Of a stretch of 64,000 nt of DNA, positions 46,490-58,822 are shown piece after piece; the stretch's first letter is position 1; every line of letters begins with the position of its first letter. The translations under genes and the position numbers were made by a program. The notes below the pieces were generated by a model. That model was not told where the DNA came from. It was given only the letters and a program-made list of their open reading frames with translations, and made no database searches. The stretch is from Chrysoperla carnea (taxonomy: Eukaryota; Arthropoda; Insecta; Neuroptera; Chrysopidae). The DNA is taken from assembly GCF_905475395.1 (NCBI RefSeq), contig NC_058342.1:33438140-33502139 (forward strand), read 5' to 3'.

Positions 46490-47090
46490 TAATAATAATA
46501 ATAAGCGCCAATCATCCCAAAGGTTGGGCAAAAGCCTCCTCCAGAATTCACCACTCTTTTCTATTGAGAGTCTTCCTTGACCACCAATCTCCCGCAAACG
46601 ATACCAACTCGTCCCGCTATCGTTTGATAGGACGGCCTTTCCTTCGAGTAAGATTATACGTTGTCCATATAGTAGAACGGAGTGCCCATCTGCAGTCTCT
46701 AATTCAGTAAATGTGTCCCGCCCAGCTTCACTTAAGAATTTTTACACTGACTACGACATCCTTAGCTTTAGTTTTCCGTCTAATTTCGTGGCAACTTATC
46801 TTATCGGTTCTACGTATACCCAGAATTGAGTGCTCCATGCTTCTTTGACACGTTAGAAGCTTTTTGTAGTCTTTGTTTGTATAGGCGCTTGTTTGTTTGA
46901 GAGTTAATGGTAATGAGTTGCTTTTGAAAACATGTTTTAATGCCCAAAATCTCTTCCACGCGTTACACGTTTTTGCTTGCACCTGAGCTTCGGCTGCATT
47001 TCCAAAGGATAGAATCTGCCCTAGATATTTAAAAAATCGATTCATACACTGAATTTCAAACTTCTTGTAAGTTTGTAACAGCAATATTCA
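46490..47090 (-). mobile_element. LINE 3' fragment (end of an endonuclease-RT ORF2, no RNase H) with microsatellite tail
   Basis: Reverse strand 47084-46728 encodes YLGQILSFGN, AWKRFWALKHVFK, RSMEHSILGIRRTDKI, and then, after frame breaks, a KGRP..W..WW block and LEEAFAQ, the usual C-terminus of insect endonuclease-RT LINEs. It ends in TTATTATTATTATT at 46490-46503. Confidence 0.82.
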
Positions 47091-48289
47091 TGTAGTTGGC
47101 TCAATCACATATGGATTAGACATGATAGATATGTGTTCAATATAACCAAATCCTCTAACAATTTTCTTTTAATTTATCGGTTCGCTTTTTTCACACGATT
47201 ATATATTCCAACTAAGTACACAATTTGATTTTCCATCAATAAAATGCATGACTTTAAACTTAAAATCAATCTCTTTCATAGAAGTAATGATTTTGTTTAT
47301 TTAACTTCAATGATTTTGTATCAATGAATTCATATTTTAAATTCATTACTTTTCTATTGTAAATACAAATATTTAACTGAACTTGTTCCAATCATTTGGA
47401 AATTGTTTGAAAGTATTTTTATAAAGCCAACTTCGGGATGAGGCTGTCATTATTTTAATTTTTTTTTTCAGTTTTTCCCTTATGTTAGTTTATCAAAATA
47501 TGTAAGAAAAACTTTGGTAAAACGTTGGACCTCGATTGATTACGAAAAAAAGTCTTTGCTTATATATTAAACGGCGTCGTGCTCTCAAAAAGTGTTAAAT
47601 GTACTTTTTTCTCAAAAACGTAATCTTGTATTACATGTACATACTCAGAACGGGTACTTATTAAGTGAGATGATTCTATACCCTCCAATTATTGATAGCA
47701 TGTATGAGAAAGTAAATACTTGTATGCAATGCATACTTAATATTTAAAATACCATAATTAATAACAATTATAAATTAAATTATTTGCATGTTCGAATAAA
47801 AACGCCTGAATAACAATAGAAATTCACATACTTTTAAGAATTTCCCATACAAAAAAAAAATTATGGAAATAAATTTAAACAGAATCAATCTCTAACTGCT
47901 GAATTTAAACCCATATATATCTAAAGGCTTGTTCATATTATCACATTATTGGCTTCTATATTATACTGTATTGAAGGGATAGTAACATTAGCAATAATTA
48001 TTGCGGACGAGTCAATGCAGTTAGGATATCAGGCCCATACTGGTTGGCGATACCTACAATACTTCTGGTGGATAGTCCTACTCAATACTATAATATTACT
48101 CATGCTAACATAGATGCTATAATATCTGTCTCTATATCCTACCAGCATTAGTAGTATATGCCATACATTTCTTACCGTGTATCTAGAGAGAATGTAATTA
48201 AGTCTGACATCTAACGAATCTGTGCGAATAACAAAAATAGTTCGTGGTTTCCATGAAAATGAGTATGGGCCCAGTGGAAATAATAAATC
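47091..48289. other. Unassigned AT-rich sequence
   Basis: No gene or repeat family recognised. Confidence 0.5.
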
Positions 48290-48640
48290 TGTTCCCTACG
48301 GTCAGTCGATGGGAACGGGATCATGGGGTCCGTTGTAATATCGAAAAATGGTTGGCACATCCCCGGCCCCCCGGTCTTAGACAGGTCGTCAAAGAGAGGC
48401 TGGCTGTAAAAGTCTATCTCTTCATGGAAAGAGCTGGACAGTGACAGAGAAGATTAGATTTCGTCTTCTCCTTCTCCACATTGTGACAGCTCCTGCAATA
48501 GTCGTGATACATTGCCAGGCCTAGACGTTCACTATGTCTGCCACCTAGCTAGTGTCCTGTAATAGCCGCAAAAATTTTTTTAATAGAGGCCCATGGAAGT
48601 GATATAAGATCTTTGGAGCGTCTACGATTGTACTCAAATC
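48290..48640 (-). mobile_element. LINE 3' fragment, same family as 970-1800
   Basis: Shares 'tcatggggtccgttgt', 'aggtcgtcaaagagaggctgg' (one base over the shared core) and 'gtcgtgatacattgccagg' blocks with the 970-1800 copy. Shorter, with the 3' tail absent. Confidence 0.8.
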
Positions 48641-48737
48641 ATATCTGTCTTGTAGTACCACAAGTACCGAAAGAATCTTAATAAATCCAATTTCTGGATC
48701 ATTGAATTTGAACTTGCTGTCTAGACTAACATTCATA

Positions 48738-49292
48738 TTAAACAAGTAAAAACAAACAATTGACTGATTTAATTGTTGAAATACCATGCATAGTTGATTT
48801 CTTTATCACATCACACATACAAACATGTGACACATACATAACTGATAATCAAGTATAGTACATATTATAAAATTTCCGTCTAATTGGCGCCCTCACGGGT
48901 AAACAGTCATGTTTACGAAAAAATGTTTCAAACAAAAGTTGGTTAATTTTTGATAAGGAACATTTTTTACATTTAAACTTTTGTTCTATCTCTAACGGTT
49001 TACAAGATGGGTCTTACGGACCCAAGACCCAATTGACCTATGATGCTCATTTACGAACTTGACCTCACTTTTTACGTTCTGAGTACGCTGTAAAAATTTC
49101 AGCTCGATATCTTTTTCGTTTTTGAGTTATCGTGTCTACAGATGGACGGACGGACGGACAACCAGAAATGGATTAATTAGGTGATTCTATGAACACCTAT
49201 ACCAAAATTTTTTTCGTAGCATCAATATTTTCAAGCGTTACAAACTTGGGACTAAACTTAATATACTATGTATATTTCATATATACATGGTA
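48738..49292 (+). mobile_element. TE-X, full-length copy (about 555 bases), the most abundant repeat here
   Basis: Starts AACAAGTAAAAACAAACAAT and ends at '..atacatggtataaa'. Conserved inner words: 'gatgtttacgaaaaaatg', 'caaaagttg', 'ctatctctaacggtttacaa', 'ttcagctcgatatctttttc', 'acggacggacggaca'. Just before the 3' end is a hairpin (ATACTATGTATAT, TTC, ATATATACATGGTAT). There is no coding frame, terminal inverted repeat or visible target duplication. The class is unresolved; a 3' hairpin would fit a Helitron-like element, but no CTRR end is clear. Confidence 0.85.
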
Positions 49293-49875
49293 TAAATATT
49301 GAGTACTATGATATGAATCGAGCTTTAGATTGTTATAAATATTGTTTCATTTTAACGAATAATTAGTTATATATTTTCATGTAAAATATGAATAATTGCG
49401 AAATAATAACAAATAACAATCATAACATAAGTACACTACATCATTCTATCTCTATACGAATACATACTAAGTGATCAAAACACTACAAATAATATATCGC
49501 ACTGTCCGCTGTACCGCGCCATATCACTAATAATTATATATTATTGATATGTTCTTTATCTAATTATCTACTGTGTGTGTCAAGTACTATGAGCAGGCAC
49601 TAGCAAGGACGGACGTTGAAAGTTTTTACTCGAACATTTCATGAATCAATTTTGAATGGTTTTAGGCTCATTAGATTGGCTAGTCTAAAAAAATATAGGC
49701 TGAGTTTGATCGATTCAAACATTTATATATATAATCTCTGTAACTATTTTAGTTACAAGTTTAGTTTTTAAAATAGTTACTCTGTAACTATTTTAAAAGT
49801 TCTCAGAAGAGCCATTTTCGAGACATCGTATATTAATTCTACAACTAGCCTTGATTGTTTTATCCTAAGATATTA

Positions 49876-50222
49876 TGTGTATTATACAATTTAGTCCCCT
49901 TCATATCTATATTAATGTATAATTTGATACCTCCCACATCTAAGTGTCTCTGTTTTGGTGAAATAATTTGATAAATATGTATTATTTTTTTGTTTTCTTT
50001 ATAAATAAAGACAACAAATTTTTTTTAGTATTCGCTTCTCAATTAAATCAATTTACAATCAATTATTGTTTTATAATAGTCCTCTCTATATTTTAAAATG
50101 ACACAAATATCATATCTCTCGAATTAGGACTCAGGTCGAAATTTGGTAAAGAACTTTTCCATTTGTCTTGGCAAGCTTAATTTACTGGTATAATTTTCTG
50201 CTATCAATAAAAGAGCACTTTG
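49876..50222 (+). repeat. Dispersed repeat R6, copy 2
   Basis: Second copy of the R6 repeat described at 10405, with a deletion in the middle. Confidence 0.8.
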
Positions 50223-50919
50223 TATACTAAAACTAAATTATTTTCGTAGCTTTTTGTGCCATAAGATCTTTTTAATCAGAATGCCCATAGAAAATTTTAG
50301 TATGGGTTGGAAAAATTTCCACAGAAAGCCATTTTCCTATCTAACATTGCAGGGACCATTGAACATCCATATATTTAATTAAAAATGGTGTTTCTTTTTT
50401 GAATCCATCAAAGTGATCCACAGTCATGTGTTACTTAACACGCATAGGTATATTTTTGTTAGCTTCCGTGACACGGTTGCGTTCGTTGCGTTAGTATCTC
50501 ACACATAGCCCATACCTGCCTGATACCGTGACTTACATGACATGCCATCACATATACGATTTAAAAAAAAATCAAAAATAAAATATTCTTTTAAACAATT
50601 TATTAAGAAATCAACATTATTTGATTATGAAGTACTGTGTGTACCAGTTTTAACGATCTGCAAAACATTATAACATATGATTATTAAATATTGTATGTTC
50701 CATTTTATGACTCAAAAACTCTTGCTTATACGTTCTTTTAGGAACAAAAATGTAAAATATGGCATAAGGAAAATAAAAAATGAAAACTGGTTTTCTCCAA
50801 GTTTTTCTCCAAGTTGATGTAATTTTATGGATTAAGAGCCAGGCCAAAAAAAATTCTTTGTATCTATTAAAGCTGATCATTTGAGGATTGGTTACAGTAG
50901 TTGTGTAAACACACATTCT

Positions 50920-51231
50920 GCGGTCAGTCAAGCGAACGATAGAACAGTGGTCAGATATACGCTATCGAAACGGACTGGTCAGTCAGCCTTAATGAATGTA
51001 CAATAAATAAAGATTCAGTTTTGATTTCCGTGGTATTTAAATGAATAACTGACCAGTTCTGTTCTAACATTTAACTGACTGACTATCATAGCTGTTATTT
51101 ATATGCAATAAACAATCTGTATAACAATTTTCAGCTTTAATAAATTCATTTTAATACCACGTAAATCATAACCGTTTCGATAACATAAATGTGACTCCTG
51201 TTCTATCGTTCCCTTGACTGACCTGACCGCA
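50920..51231. mobile_element. Palindromic MITE of unknown type
   Basis: The ends read GCGGTCAGTCAAGCGAACG and, reversed, GCGGTCAGGTCAGTCAAGGG. Both are followed by 'gaacgatagaaca', and further mirrored blocks lie inside ('tatcgaaacgg', 'ggtatttaaatgaat'). About 312 bases, non-coding. Confidence 0.8.
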
Positions 51232-51257
51232 TTATGTATGAGCTTTAGTAAATTCGA

Positions 51258-51536
51258 GGGTTTACAAGATGGGTCCTATGGAGACCCAATTGGCCTATGT
51301 TGCTTTTTACAAACTCGATTTTTTACGTCCTGAGTGCGCTGTAAAAATTTCAGCTTGATATGTTTTTTTCATTTTTGAGTTATCGTGTTCACAGACGGAC
51401 GGACGGACAACCGAAAGTGGACTAATTAGATGTTTCTATGAACATCTATACCCAAATTTTTTTCGTAGCATCAATATTTTTAAGCGTTACAAACTTGGGA
51501 CTAAACTTAATATACCATGTATATATGAAATAAAAA
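51258..51536 (+). mobile_element. TE-X copy, right half
   Basis: From 'ggtttacaagatgggtccta' to 'accatgtatatatgaaata'. The 5' half is absent. Confidence 0.83.
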
Positions 51537-53589
51537 GGAATACAAAATGCATAGTGTGTACATGGCTTTAGAATGAGATACATTTATTATTGAAATAAAC
51601 ACAAAAAACAAAAGGAGATTATTATTATTATAAAGGTACTTAGTAGTCAGTGATGGTGGTGAACGTAAAACGTAGCTAGCGTCTTAGCGTCTCTATACCT
51701 GTTGTTACATTCGTATCGTATTCGTAATGAAGGTCTGCGTCGAGTACTCGACTACATTACTACATTACTATATTGTTATATTACTTTACTATACAGTATA
51801 GTGAATGTTAGAGGTGGGTGGAGCCACCTCTAATAGATGCAAGCGAACACGCTATCTCTGCAACTGAATCTGTATATGTATATACTAAGGTGTATGTATG
51901 TACAATCCCGTGGGAACCAGCATCCGCGTCTTACTTTCAAAATTGTTTTGTACATATTTTTATAAATATTACCTCTTCTTTTTGGTTCAATATTATTAAA
52001 TTGTTTATGCTTTAACTACTTTTATTTACTACTTGGCTACTTCCATAATATAGGTAATCATGTTTACCTTTTTTTTCTCTTGTCTATTTTCTCAAAAAAT
52101 ATAGACTTATGCATTATATTGACGGTCAACGTAGAAGGATGAAGAAAGATACACTATCTTCGAATTCATATTTTTATTAAGCTGGGATATGGTGTGGAAT
52201 TTTGAATTAAAACAAATTTAGTAATTAACTACTTCGCGTATAACTGGGCCCATAACCTGTTGTGATATTATGTGGAAATTTAAATTATTAATTTCACTTT
52301 AAAACAAATTATTGTATTTGTGATAACATATATGTGTTTTACCACCTTTCCGCTGATAATTTCATTTATCAGTTCCTCAATTTCAGTGGCTAAGTGACCC
52401 TTAATGCATATACCATGCACTACACCAGCCTATCACAACTATTAATTAATTCGGCGACTTAATAGGGCAACGAATTTGTGTAGGTACTTTATATAAAAGC
52501 TTTTGTCATATTAACACCTTATACCGAAAGCGAGATTGTAGTACTCTTCATGAGATTAACGCATATTATGTAAATAAAAAGAAAGAAACGAAAAATTATT
52601 CAGAAGCCAGTACCCGAGTCCGATTCTAAGCCGAGATATACGGCTTAGAACGATGCCAACTACTATTCTCTGGGGTTTTGAGAATATCTGATACATTTTT
52701 TTTTCTTGCTACCTTCAGTAGCCCCATTTTACTGCAAATGAAACGGTATTTAGGATTGTTTATCAAGTAGAACGATGTTGTTCAAGCGAGGGTCGATTTC
52801 AGAAATTTTAAGATGATTTCTAGGTGATTAATGACTTTTTTCGACGTTTTTAAGACTTTGCACACCTTTACAGTCCTTCGAAATTGAGCTAGGGAGTATC
52901 AACTTCCCAGAACATCATGAATTTAAATTATTTTCAACATATTTCAAATCTTATTGCAATGAAAGGCATCTTATAATAACGAGCATTTGATAAGAGGAAA
53001 ATAGGACCTTAGTGATGAAGCTCTCCTGCTCATGAGATTTATCTCTTTGCTTAACTATAATGCGAATAAATGCGATAGCTTTCTGAAACATTCTATTTTC
53101 GTATCGATGCGAAAATTTTTTAAATTTTTGTATGAAAAAAAAAGTACTAATTCTTTTTAGCTATGTACTTCGAATCAACTTTGTTATTTACGATCGAAAT
53201 TTACGACAACGGTCGTAAATTATTCTTTTATGATAATTAAAAGGCAGTGATAACATTAAATATTAAAAAAAAGAAATCGTAACTTGTCATTTGATAAATT
53301 TTCAATAAAAATAGACATAATAATTTTTTTTTTATTGGAAAATCATGTTTTCGCTTTAAACTGATAAAAAATTATGTTAAAAAAATTAATAAAAACAAAT
53401 GAAAAATGAATTAAAGTACTTGTTCAGCGATAATCCAAACTTATTTTAGTGTTATCGTAAACGTTTATTATGTGTTTAAACTAAATATCATAGTTTCAGA
53501 ATTTAAAAATGTTTTCACCGTAAGTGAATTTTTCTTATATTTTACCGACCCATTCAAGTACGACAAGAATAATAATTAACGTACTTTTA
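51537..53589. other. Unassigned sequence around a SINE2 remnant
   Basis: Apart from the SINE2 copy at 52318-52482, nothing recognised. Confidence 0.5.
52318..52482 (-). mobile_element. SINE2 copy, reverse, internally deleted
   Basis: Body 'cacctttccgctgataattt' is clear, but most of the tRNA head is lost (only '..cttaatagggcaacg' remains at the 5' end). Confidence 0.8.
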
Positions 53590-53775
53590 CTCAAAGAATA
53601 TGTGGTTAAAATTTCAGCATAGATATCCATGCAAATTTTTAAGAAAAAAGTCATTGAAAATCGATATAAAATACAATGCTCTTATGGAGAAATCTCAAAA
53701 AAAACCACATGTTTTGAAAGTTTTTGATAATTTTCACTTGGACCGATTATTCAATAAATATTTTTATGTTTGTTT
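53590..53775 (-). mobile_element. TE-Z fragment, reverse
   Basis: Reverse complement of the TE-Z right half, with 'actcaaagaatatgtggtta', 'atggagaaatctcaaaaaa' and 'gataattttcacttgga'. An open frame at 53600-53791 is an accident of this copy. Confidence 0.7.
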
Positions 53776-54134
53776 TCCTGAAATTACTTGATCATACACA
53801 CTCATACATCAATAACGAACAATTACGTTCCAATAAAAAAGCGTCGCGTGAATAATCTTCTACCTTTCGGAAATCTAGCATAAGATACCGCCAAACAAAT
53901 TTAAATTATAAAATTGATCAATAATATAATCGATTACGTTGACTTCCATAGGATGTCCATAAAAAATCCTATTAAAAGAGATTATTGATTAATTTAATTT
54001 TGTTATGCAAATAATTAATATTTTAAGGTGGTTGGGACAACAGAAAAAATTCAAAATTCATTATCATTTTTTGGAAACTTTTAATTTAAATTGAATGTTT
54101 GCACTGTCTTTGTGTTACACTTACATTCAAAATT

Positions 54135-54345
54135 CGCCCTATTAGCTCAGTTGGTTAAGGCGTAACCAATTCCGTTCGCGGTATGCTTAGGGTAGCGGGC
54201 TCGATTCCCGCCGTCGCAACAAAATTAATTTAATTAATAGTTGTGATGGGCTGGTGTAGTGCGTGGTGTATGCATGAAGGAGGTGCTCAGCCTCTGAAAT
54301 TGAGGAGCTGATAAATGACATTATCAGCGGAAAGGTGGTTGTTTC
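54135..54345 (+). mobile_element. SINE2 copy
   Basis: CGCCCTATTAGCTCAGTTGG head, B box, body with 'tcagcctctgaaattgagg' and 'cattatcagcggaaaggtgg'. It lacks the 3' part with the telomere-type tail. Confidence 0.9.
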
Positions 54346-54539
54346 GGACAGTTTGTTAAAAAACTAATGTAATAAAATGAATAACAAATATCTTGGGTCT
54401 TTGTCCTACTTATTACTGTGTGTCCGAAACAGTAATGAATCGTAATTGAAATGAAAAGGACAATTTCGGAATAATTAGATTCAATGCGGGATAATTTCAG
54501 TGACTGAACGGAATGAAAATGTTGGCTCTACTGTCAGAT

Positions 54540-54730
54540 TCATAAAATATCTCGAAAATTACTCATTTAATGGTCAAATAAACACGATTTTTGTAATTTT
54601 CGGGTCAAAATTACCTTAAAAACTTAGTTTTATCGAAATCGGAAAAAAAAATATTTTTTACACTTTTTGCAATTTGTAAAAATCGAAAAAATCATAAAAA
54701 ATTCAAAAAAACACAATTTTTGTAATTTTT
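54540..54730 (+). repeat. KpnI-palindrome satellite, partial unit
   Basis: Contains 'tatctcgaaaattactcat', 'gggtcaaaattacctta' and 'cgaaaaaatcat', the block order of the 307-bp family, but no intact palindrome. It runs straight into the TTGGG/TTAGG minisatellite. Confidence 0.7.
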
Positions 54731-54900
54731 GGTTGGGTTGGGTTGGGTTGGGTTAGGTTGGGTTAGGTTGGGTTAGGTTGGGTTAGGTTGGGTTAGGTTG
54801 GGTTAGGTTGGGTTAGGTTGGGTTAGGTTGGGTTAGGTTGGGTTAGGTTGGGTTAGGTTGGGTTAGGTTAGGTTGGGTTGGGTTGGGTTGGGTTGGGTTG
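54731..54900 (+). repeat. Telomere-like minisatellite (TTGGGTTAGG)n
   Basis: About 15 copies of a decamer in which TTGGG and TTAGG alternate, flanked by plain TTGGG runs. TTAGG is the ancestral insect telomere unit. The array is internal, not terminal, in this window. Confidence 0.93.
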
Positions 54901-55210
54901 AGTGTGGGTGTGGTTGTTGGTGTGGGTGTGGGTGGGGGTGTGGGTGTGGGTGTGGGTGTGGGTGTGGGTGTGGGTGTGGTAGTGGGTGTGGGAGTGGGAG
55001 TGGGAGTGGGAGTGGGAGTGGGAGTGGGAGTGGGAGTGGGAGTGGGAGTGGGAGTGGGAGTGGGAGTGGAAATGGGTGTGGGAGTGGGAGTGAGAGTGGG
55101 AGTGGGAGTGGGAGTGGAAGTGGGAATGGGTGTGGGAGTGGGAATGGGTGTGGGTGTGGGTGTGGGAGTGGAAGTGGATGTGGGAGTGGGAGTGAGTTGA
55201 GATGGGTTAG
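54901..55210 (+). repeat. G-rich hexamer array (GTGGGT / GTGGGA)n
   Basis: Runs of TGTGGG (about 54904-54980) change to AGTGGG (about 54980-55070) and then to mixtures with GTGGAA. The + strand is G-rich throughout. Long open frames on both strands (54843-55241) are translations of the repeat and are not genes. Confidence 0.93.
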
Positions 55211-56099
55211 GTTTTTTTTCAATTTTATTGATCATTTATAATGAATTTTTCCATACAATCTCAGTTTTCGGAATAGCTCTGTTTTTACGATTATCGAGAT
55301 TACTGTATATCATATTTTAAGGATTTCACGCTCCGACTCGCCCCCCTGAATTATTTTGTAATATTAATAATTAAAACTTAATTTAATTAATAGTTGTGTT
55401 TAATTAAACAATAGATGCTTTGTCGAAAGCATACAAGTATACAAGTTATTCATATGCATTACGTCTTGACTACATGTATTACACCAACGACCTTAATAAA
55501 ATTTTCAATAAATCGCGTAACAAATTTCAAAATAGGGTGATATATCGGCATTATCGGCAACGGCAACTTTATGTATCGGCAACGACAATATTATGTATAC
55601 GTTGAAAAGGGAATTTTAATTAAACTGATATATTGTTACACTTTTTGATAAATTGATTTATAAAGTAATCAATAGAATGAATTAGCTCGATCAATATAAT
55701 CAATATCAATTTATAAAAGATCTTTGTACACCCTTCTTTTGAATAAAAATTATTCACAAGATCATTATGCACTTTTCAAAGCATGTAGAAATCGAAAATG
55801 ATATCAAAAATTTCTTTAAACCGTCTGGTGTAAGCAAAAGACCCCACATAATTATATACGAAATTTGCTTTTTGTGAAAATTTTCAAACCGCCGTACCAC
55901 TAAAAAGACAAGACTAATCGAAAAACGAAACCTATTTTTATTTTTTTTTATCAAAAATTACTGAATATACCGAATTTTATCAACTTTCCAATTAAAAAGT
56001 TGGTTATGAGCTTTTCAATTCTATTCTAATAGTATTAAGAATTTGTTTGGAATTTAATAAGTTTTTTAGAGGTTATAAATTGGGATAGAAGTTTTTAAA
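55211..56099. other. Unassigned AT-rich sequence
   Basis: No gene recognised. A phrase 'taatttaattaatagttgtg' near 55380 matches the middle of SINE2 and may be a scrap of it. Confidence 0.45.
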
Positions 56100-56305
56100 A
56101 CAAAGTAAAAAATCGGTTCAAAAAATGGTTTTTCTCAGAAATTAGTCGAACAATCAGCAAATGACCACGATTTTTGAATTTTTTGGGTCCAATTTTCTTT
56201 ATAAACTGAGTTCTGTCAATTTTGAAACAAATAATTTTCCAAATTTTTTTCGATTTTTTCTAAGGGGTTCCCATTAAGAAAATTCGAAAAAAAACGAGGA
56301 AAATT
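56100..56305 (+). repeat. KpnI-palindrome satellite, partial unit
   Basis: Has the 'tttctcagaaattagtcgaac' and 'gggtccaattttctttat' blocks and a decayed palindrome (ctaaggggttcccatta near 56258). It is directly followed by a reverse TE-X copy. Confidence 0.7.
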
Positions 56306-56306
56306 T

Positions 56307-56588
56307 TTTGGGTCCGTAGGATCCATCTTGTAAACCGTTAGAGATAGAACAAAAGTTTAAGTGTAAAAAATGTTCCTTATCAAAAAATAAACAACTTTTG
56401 TTTCATACATTTGTAAATGCCACTGTTTACCCGTGAGGGCGTAAATTAGGCGTAAATTTTATAGTAGATATTATATGGGGATATGAATGTGTGATATGTA
56501 TGTATGTGGTGTTACAGAGTAATCAACACTGTCTATGCATGGTATTTCAACAATTAATTCAGTCAATTGTTTGTTTCCACTTGTTAAA
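56307..56588 (-). mobile_element. TE-X copy, reverse, left half
   Basis: From 'tttgggtccgtaggatcc' to 'ttgtttgtttccacttgtt', abutting a partial KpnI-type satellite unit. Confidence 0.83.
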
Positions 56589-57129
56589 ATGATGAATTTA
56601 ATTTTTGAATGAATGATTTTTTTAAATGTCATTTAAGGAAGAAACAAAATGCCAAAAAAAAAAAACAATGTATTGTTTATTTTAGATCCGGGTCTTTGCA
56701 CTCTCACAAAAAAACAACAAATCTTCAAAAGTGCTCTAGTATTGAATAATTAAAACAAGAAAAAAAACTAAGGCAATCGAAACAATAATCATTTATAAGA
56801 ATTTATGGCTTTTCAAAACGGTTCTTTTTTCAAATAAAAATGTATAACTGAGCCAACGAACAGCACAATGCGAGCGATAGATGATAGCACACAACCAGCC
56901 TGAATGTTTTTAAGCTGAAAATAGTTTCTCATCAATATGGTTCGAATCGAACCATATTCATTAGTCAGAACCAAACTCTATATAATTTTAGTGTTCAATT
57001 AATAGATCAAAATATTGTTATAGGTCTGGGTCTAAATCGTCGTATTTCATACTTATTTCAGAATGGCTGGATATTTGAGAGACCTCTAATAAAGGTCCTT
57101 TTTTTTAACCCGTCAGCATTCGCATTATG

Positions 57130-57451
57130 CCCTGATAAAAATCGGAATGAATAGGATTCAATTGTAAAAAAAGTTAAGATTCATTCCGATTCATTCCCAT
57201 TGAAATCAATTAAAATTTTAAATCGCAATTTAATTGAAATGAATCGGGTTTAATTGGAAAAAAATTTCCAGTTCATTCCGATTGATTTCCGATTCAATCC
57301 CAATGAACTAATCGGAAATTTCCAATTGGTTGCAATTCATGAATGAGATCGAATTGGAAATTTCATATTGGGTTCTATTGGATTGAATTGGAATTCAAGA
57401 GGAATGAATTGAAAATTTTAATCGGAATTCAATCGGACTTTTTTATCAGGG
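57130..57451. mobile_element. MITE with CCCTGATAAAA ends
   Basis: 322 bases bounded by CCCTGATAAAAA and TTTTTATCAGGG. The interior is made of degenerate 'aatcggaatgaat' words on both strands, so it could fold extensively. No clear target duplication. Just outside, GTGAGCacttcGCTCAC forms a short palindrome. Confidence 0.8.
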
Positions 57452-58335
57452 TGAGCACTTCGCTCACGCCTGATTGAAAACATAAATGACATTTTATTTT
57501 TCAAAAGTTTCAATTTTATCTACTTTCGAATTATGAATCTACTTATCTATAGTGTTTTAAAATATGTTTTTTTCAAGTCCTTCAGAAACTGTGAGAATTT
57601 CTCTCATCACGAGAGTAAAGATGTAAGCAAAAAAAATATTAACTTTTCGAGCCTGTTCGTATGCTTTCGTTAAATGAATATAAGTCGTACTCAGTTAATT
57701 TAAAAAAAAAAAATTGTGATAGAAATATGGTGAAATTAATTAAAATGAATTTAATTTTTTAGAATATTTCTCTTCTTTAATATTTTCACTCTAATACAAC
57801 ATTCAATAAACTATAAATTCATATGAAATTATGTAGAGGTTATGATTTACAAAATTAACATATATTTAAACGAGACCTTTTGAAAATCGATTTTTTTTTT
57901 TACCATAAAGCCGTTCGGGAATGAATAACAAATACTACGAATGGTACTAGACTATTATATTTATCTGTAATTAAATTCAGGTTAAATACTACAAAAAATT
58001 TTTATATTAACTGTATTTAATTTTTTGAACAGGTCATTTTAAAAGGTTACGATATTACTATTTTTTTTGTTAGCAATCCGTACCAAAAAGTCTTTAACGT
58101 TTCTCTATAAGGAGCACCCTTGTGGCTGCTTGAGTTTCTATTACTATCCCACCCAAGTTTTTTTCCTGAATGCGGATTTCAAAGGTGGAACTTTAAAAAA
58201 AAATAATATTTGAAATTTTTCGAGGAATTTAGAAAATTTAAATGTTTTGGAAAATTGATTTTTCTGGAAATATTGCCTATTTTGCAAGATAACAACCTTG
58301 ATAGTTTCTTGACCTGACATTAAAACATTTTTAAA
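57452..58335. other. Unassigned AT-rich sequence
   Basis: No gene or repeat family recognised. Confidence 0.5.
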
Positions 58336-58822
58336 ACAAATGAAAACAAACAATTGACTGAGTTAGTTGTTGAAATACCATGTATAGACAGTGTTGATTG
58401 CGCAATCGTTTATTTTTAAGATAGCCACTCTTAGATAGCTACACACACATTACCGATATTCTCATATAATAAATACTATATAATTTACGCCTCATTTGCG
58501 CTCTCACAGGTAAACAGTGATGTTTACGAAAAAATGTTTCAAACGAAAGTTGTTTATTTTTTTATAAGGAACAGTGTTTTTTACACTTAAACTTTTGTTC
58601 TATCTCTAACGATTTACAAGATGGGTCCTACTTTTATGTTTTGAACACGCTATAAAAATTTCAGCTTGATATCTTTTTCCGTTTTTGAGTTATCGTGTTG
58701 TCAGACAGACAAACTGACGAACAGACAACCAAAAATAACATCAATATTTTTGAGCGATACAAACGTGGGATTAAACTTAATATACCTTGATATATATTAC
58801 ATATATACAGGGTATAAAAATA
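58336..58822 (+). mobile_element. TE-X copy with small internal deletions
   Basis: From 'aacaaatgaaaacaaacaat' to 'atatatacagggtataaaa', with pieces missing around 58630. Confidence 0.83.

Noticed and set aside
54843..55241. Long open frames on both strands with Pro-Thr, Gly-Cys/Ser or Gly-Val dipeptide patterns
   Set aside because: They are translations of the hexamer repeat in every frame, with no start context or neighbouring exons.
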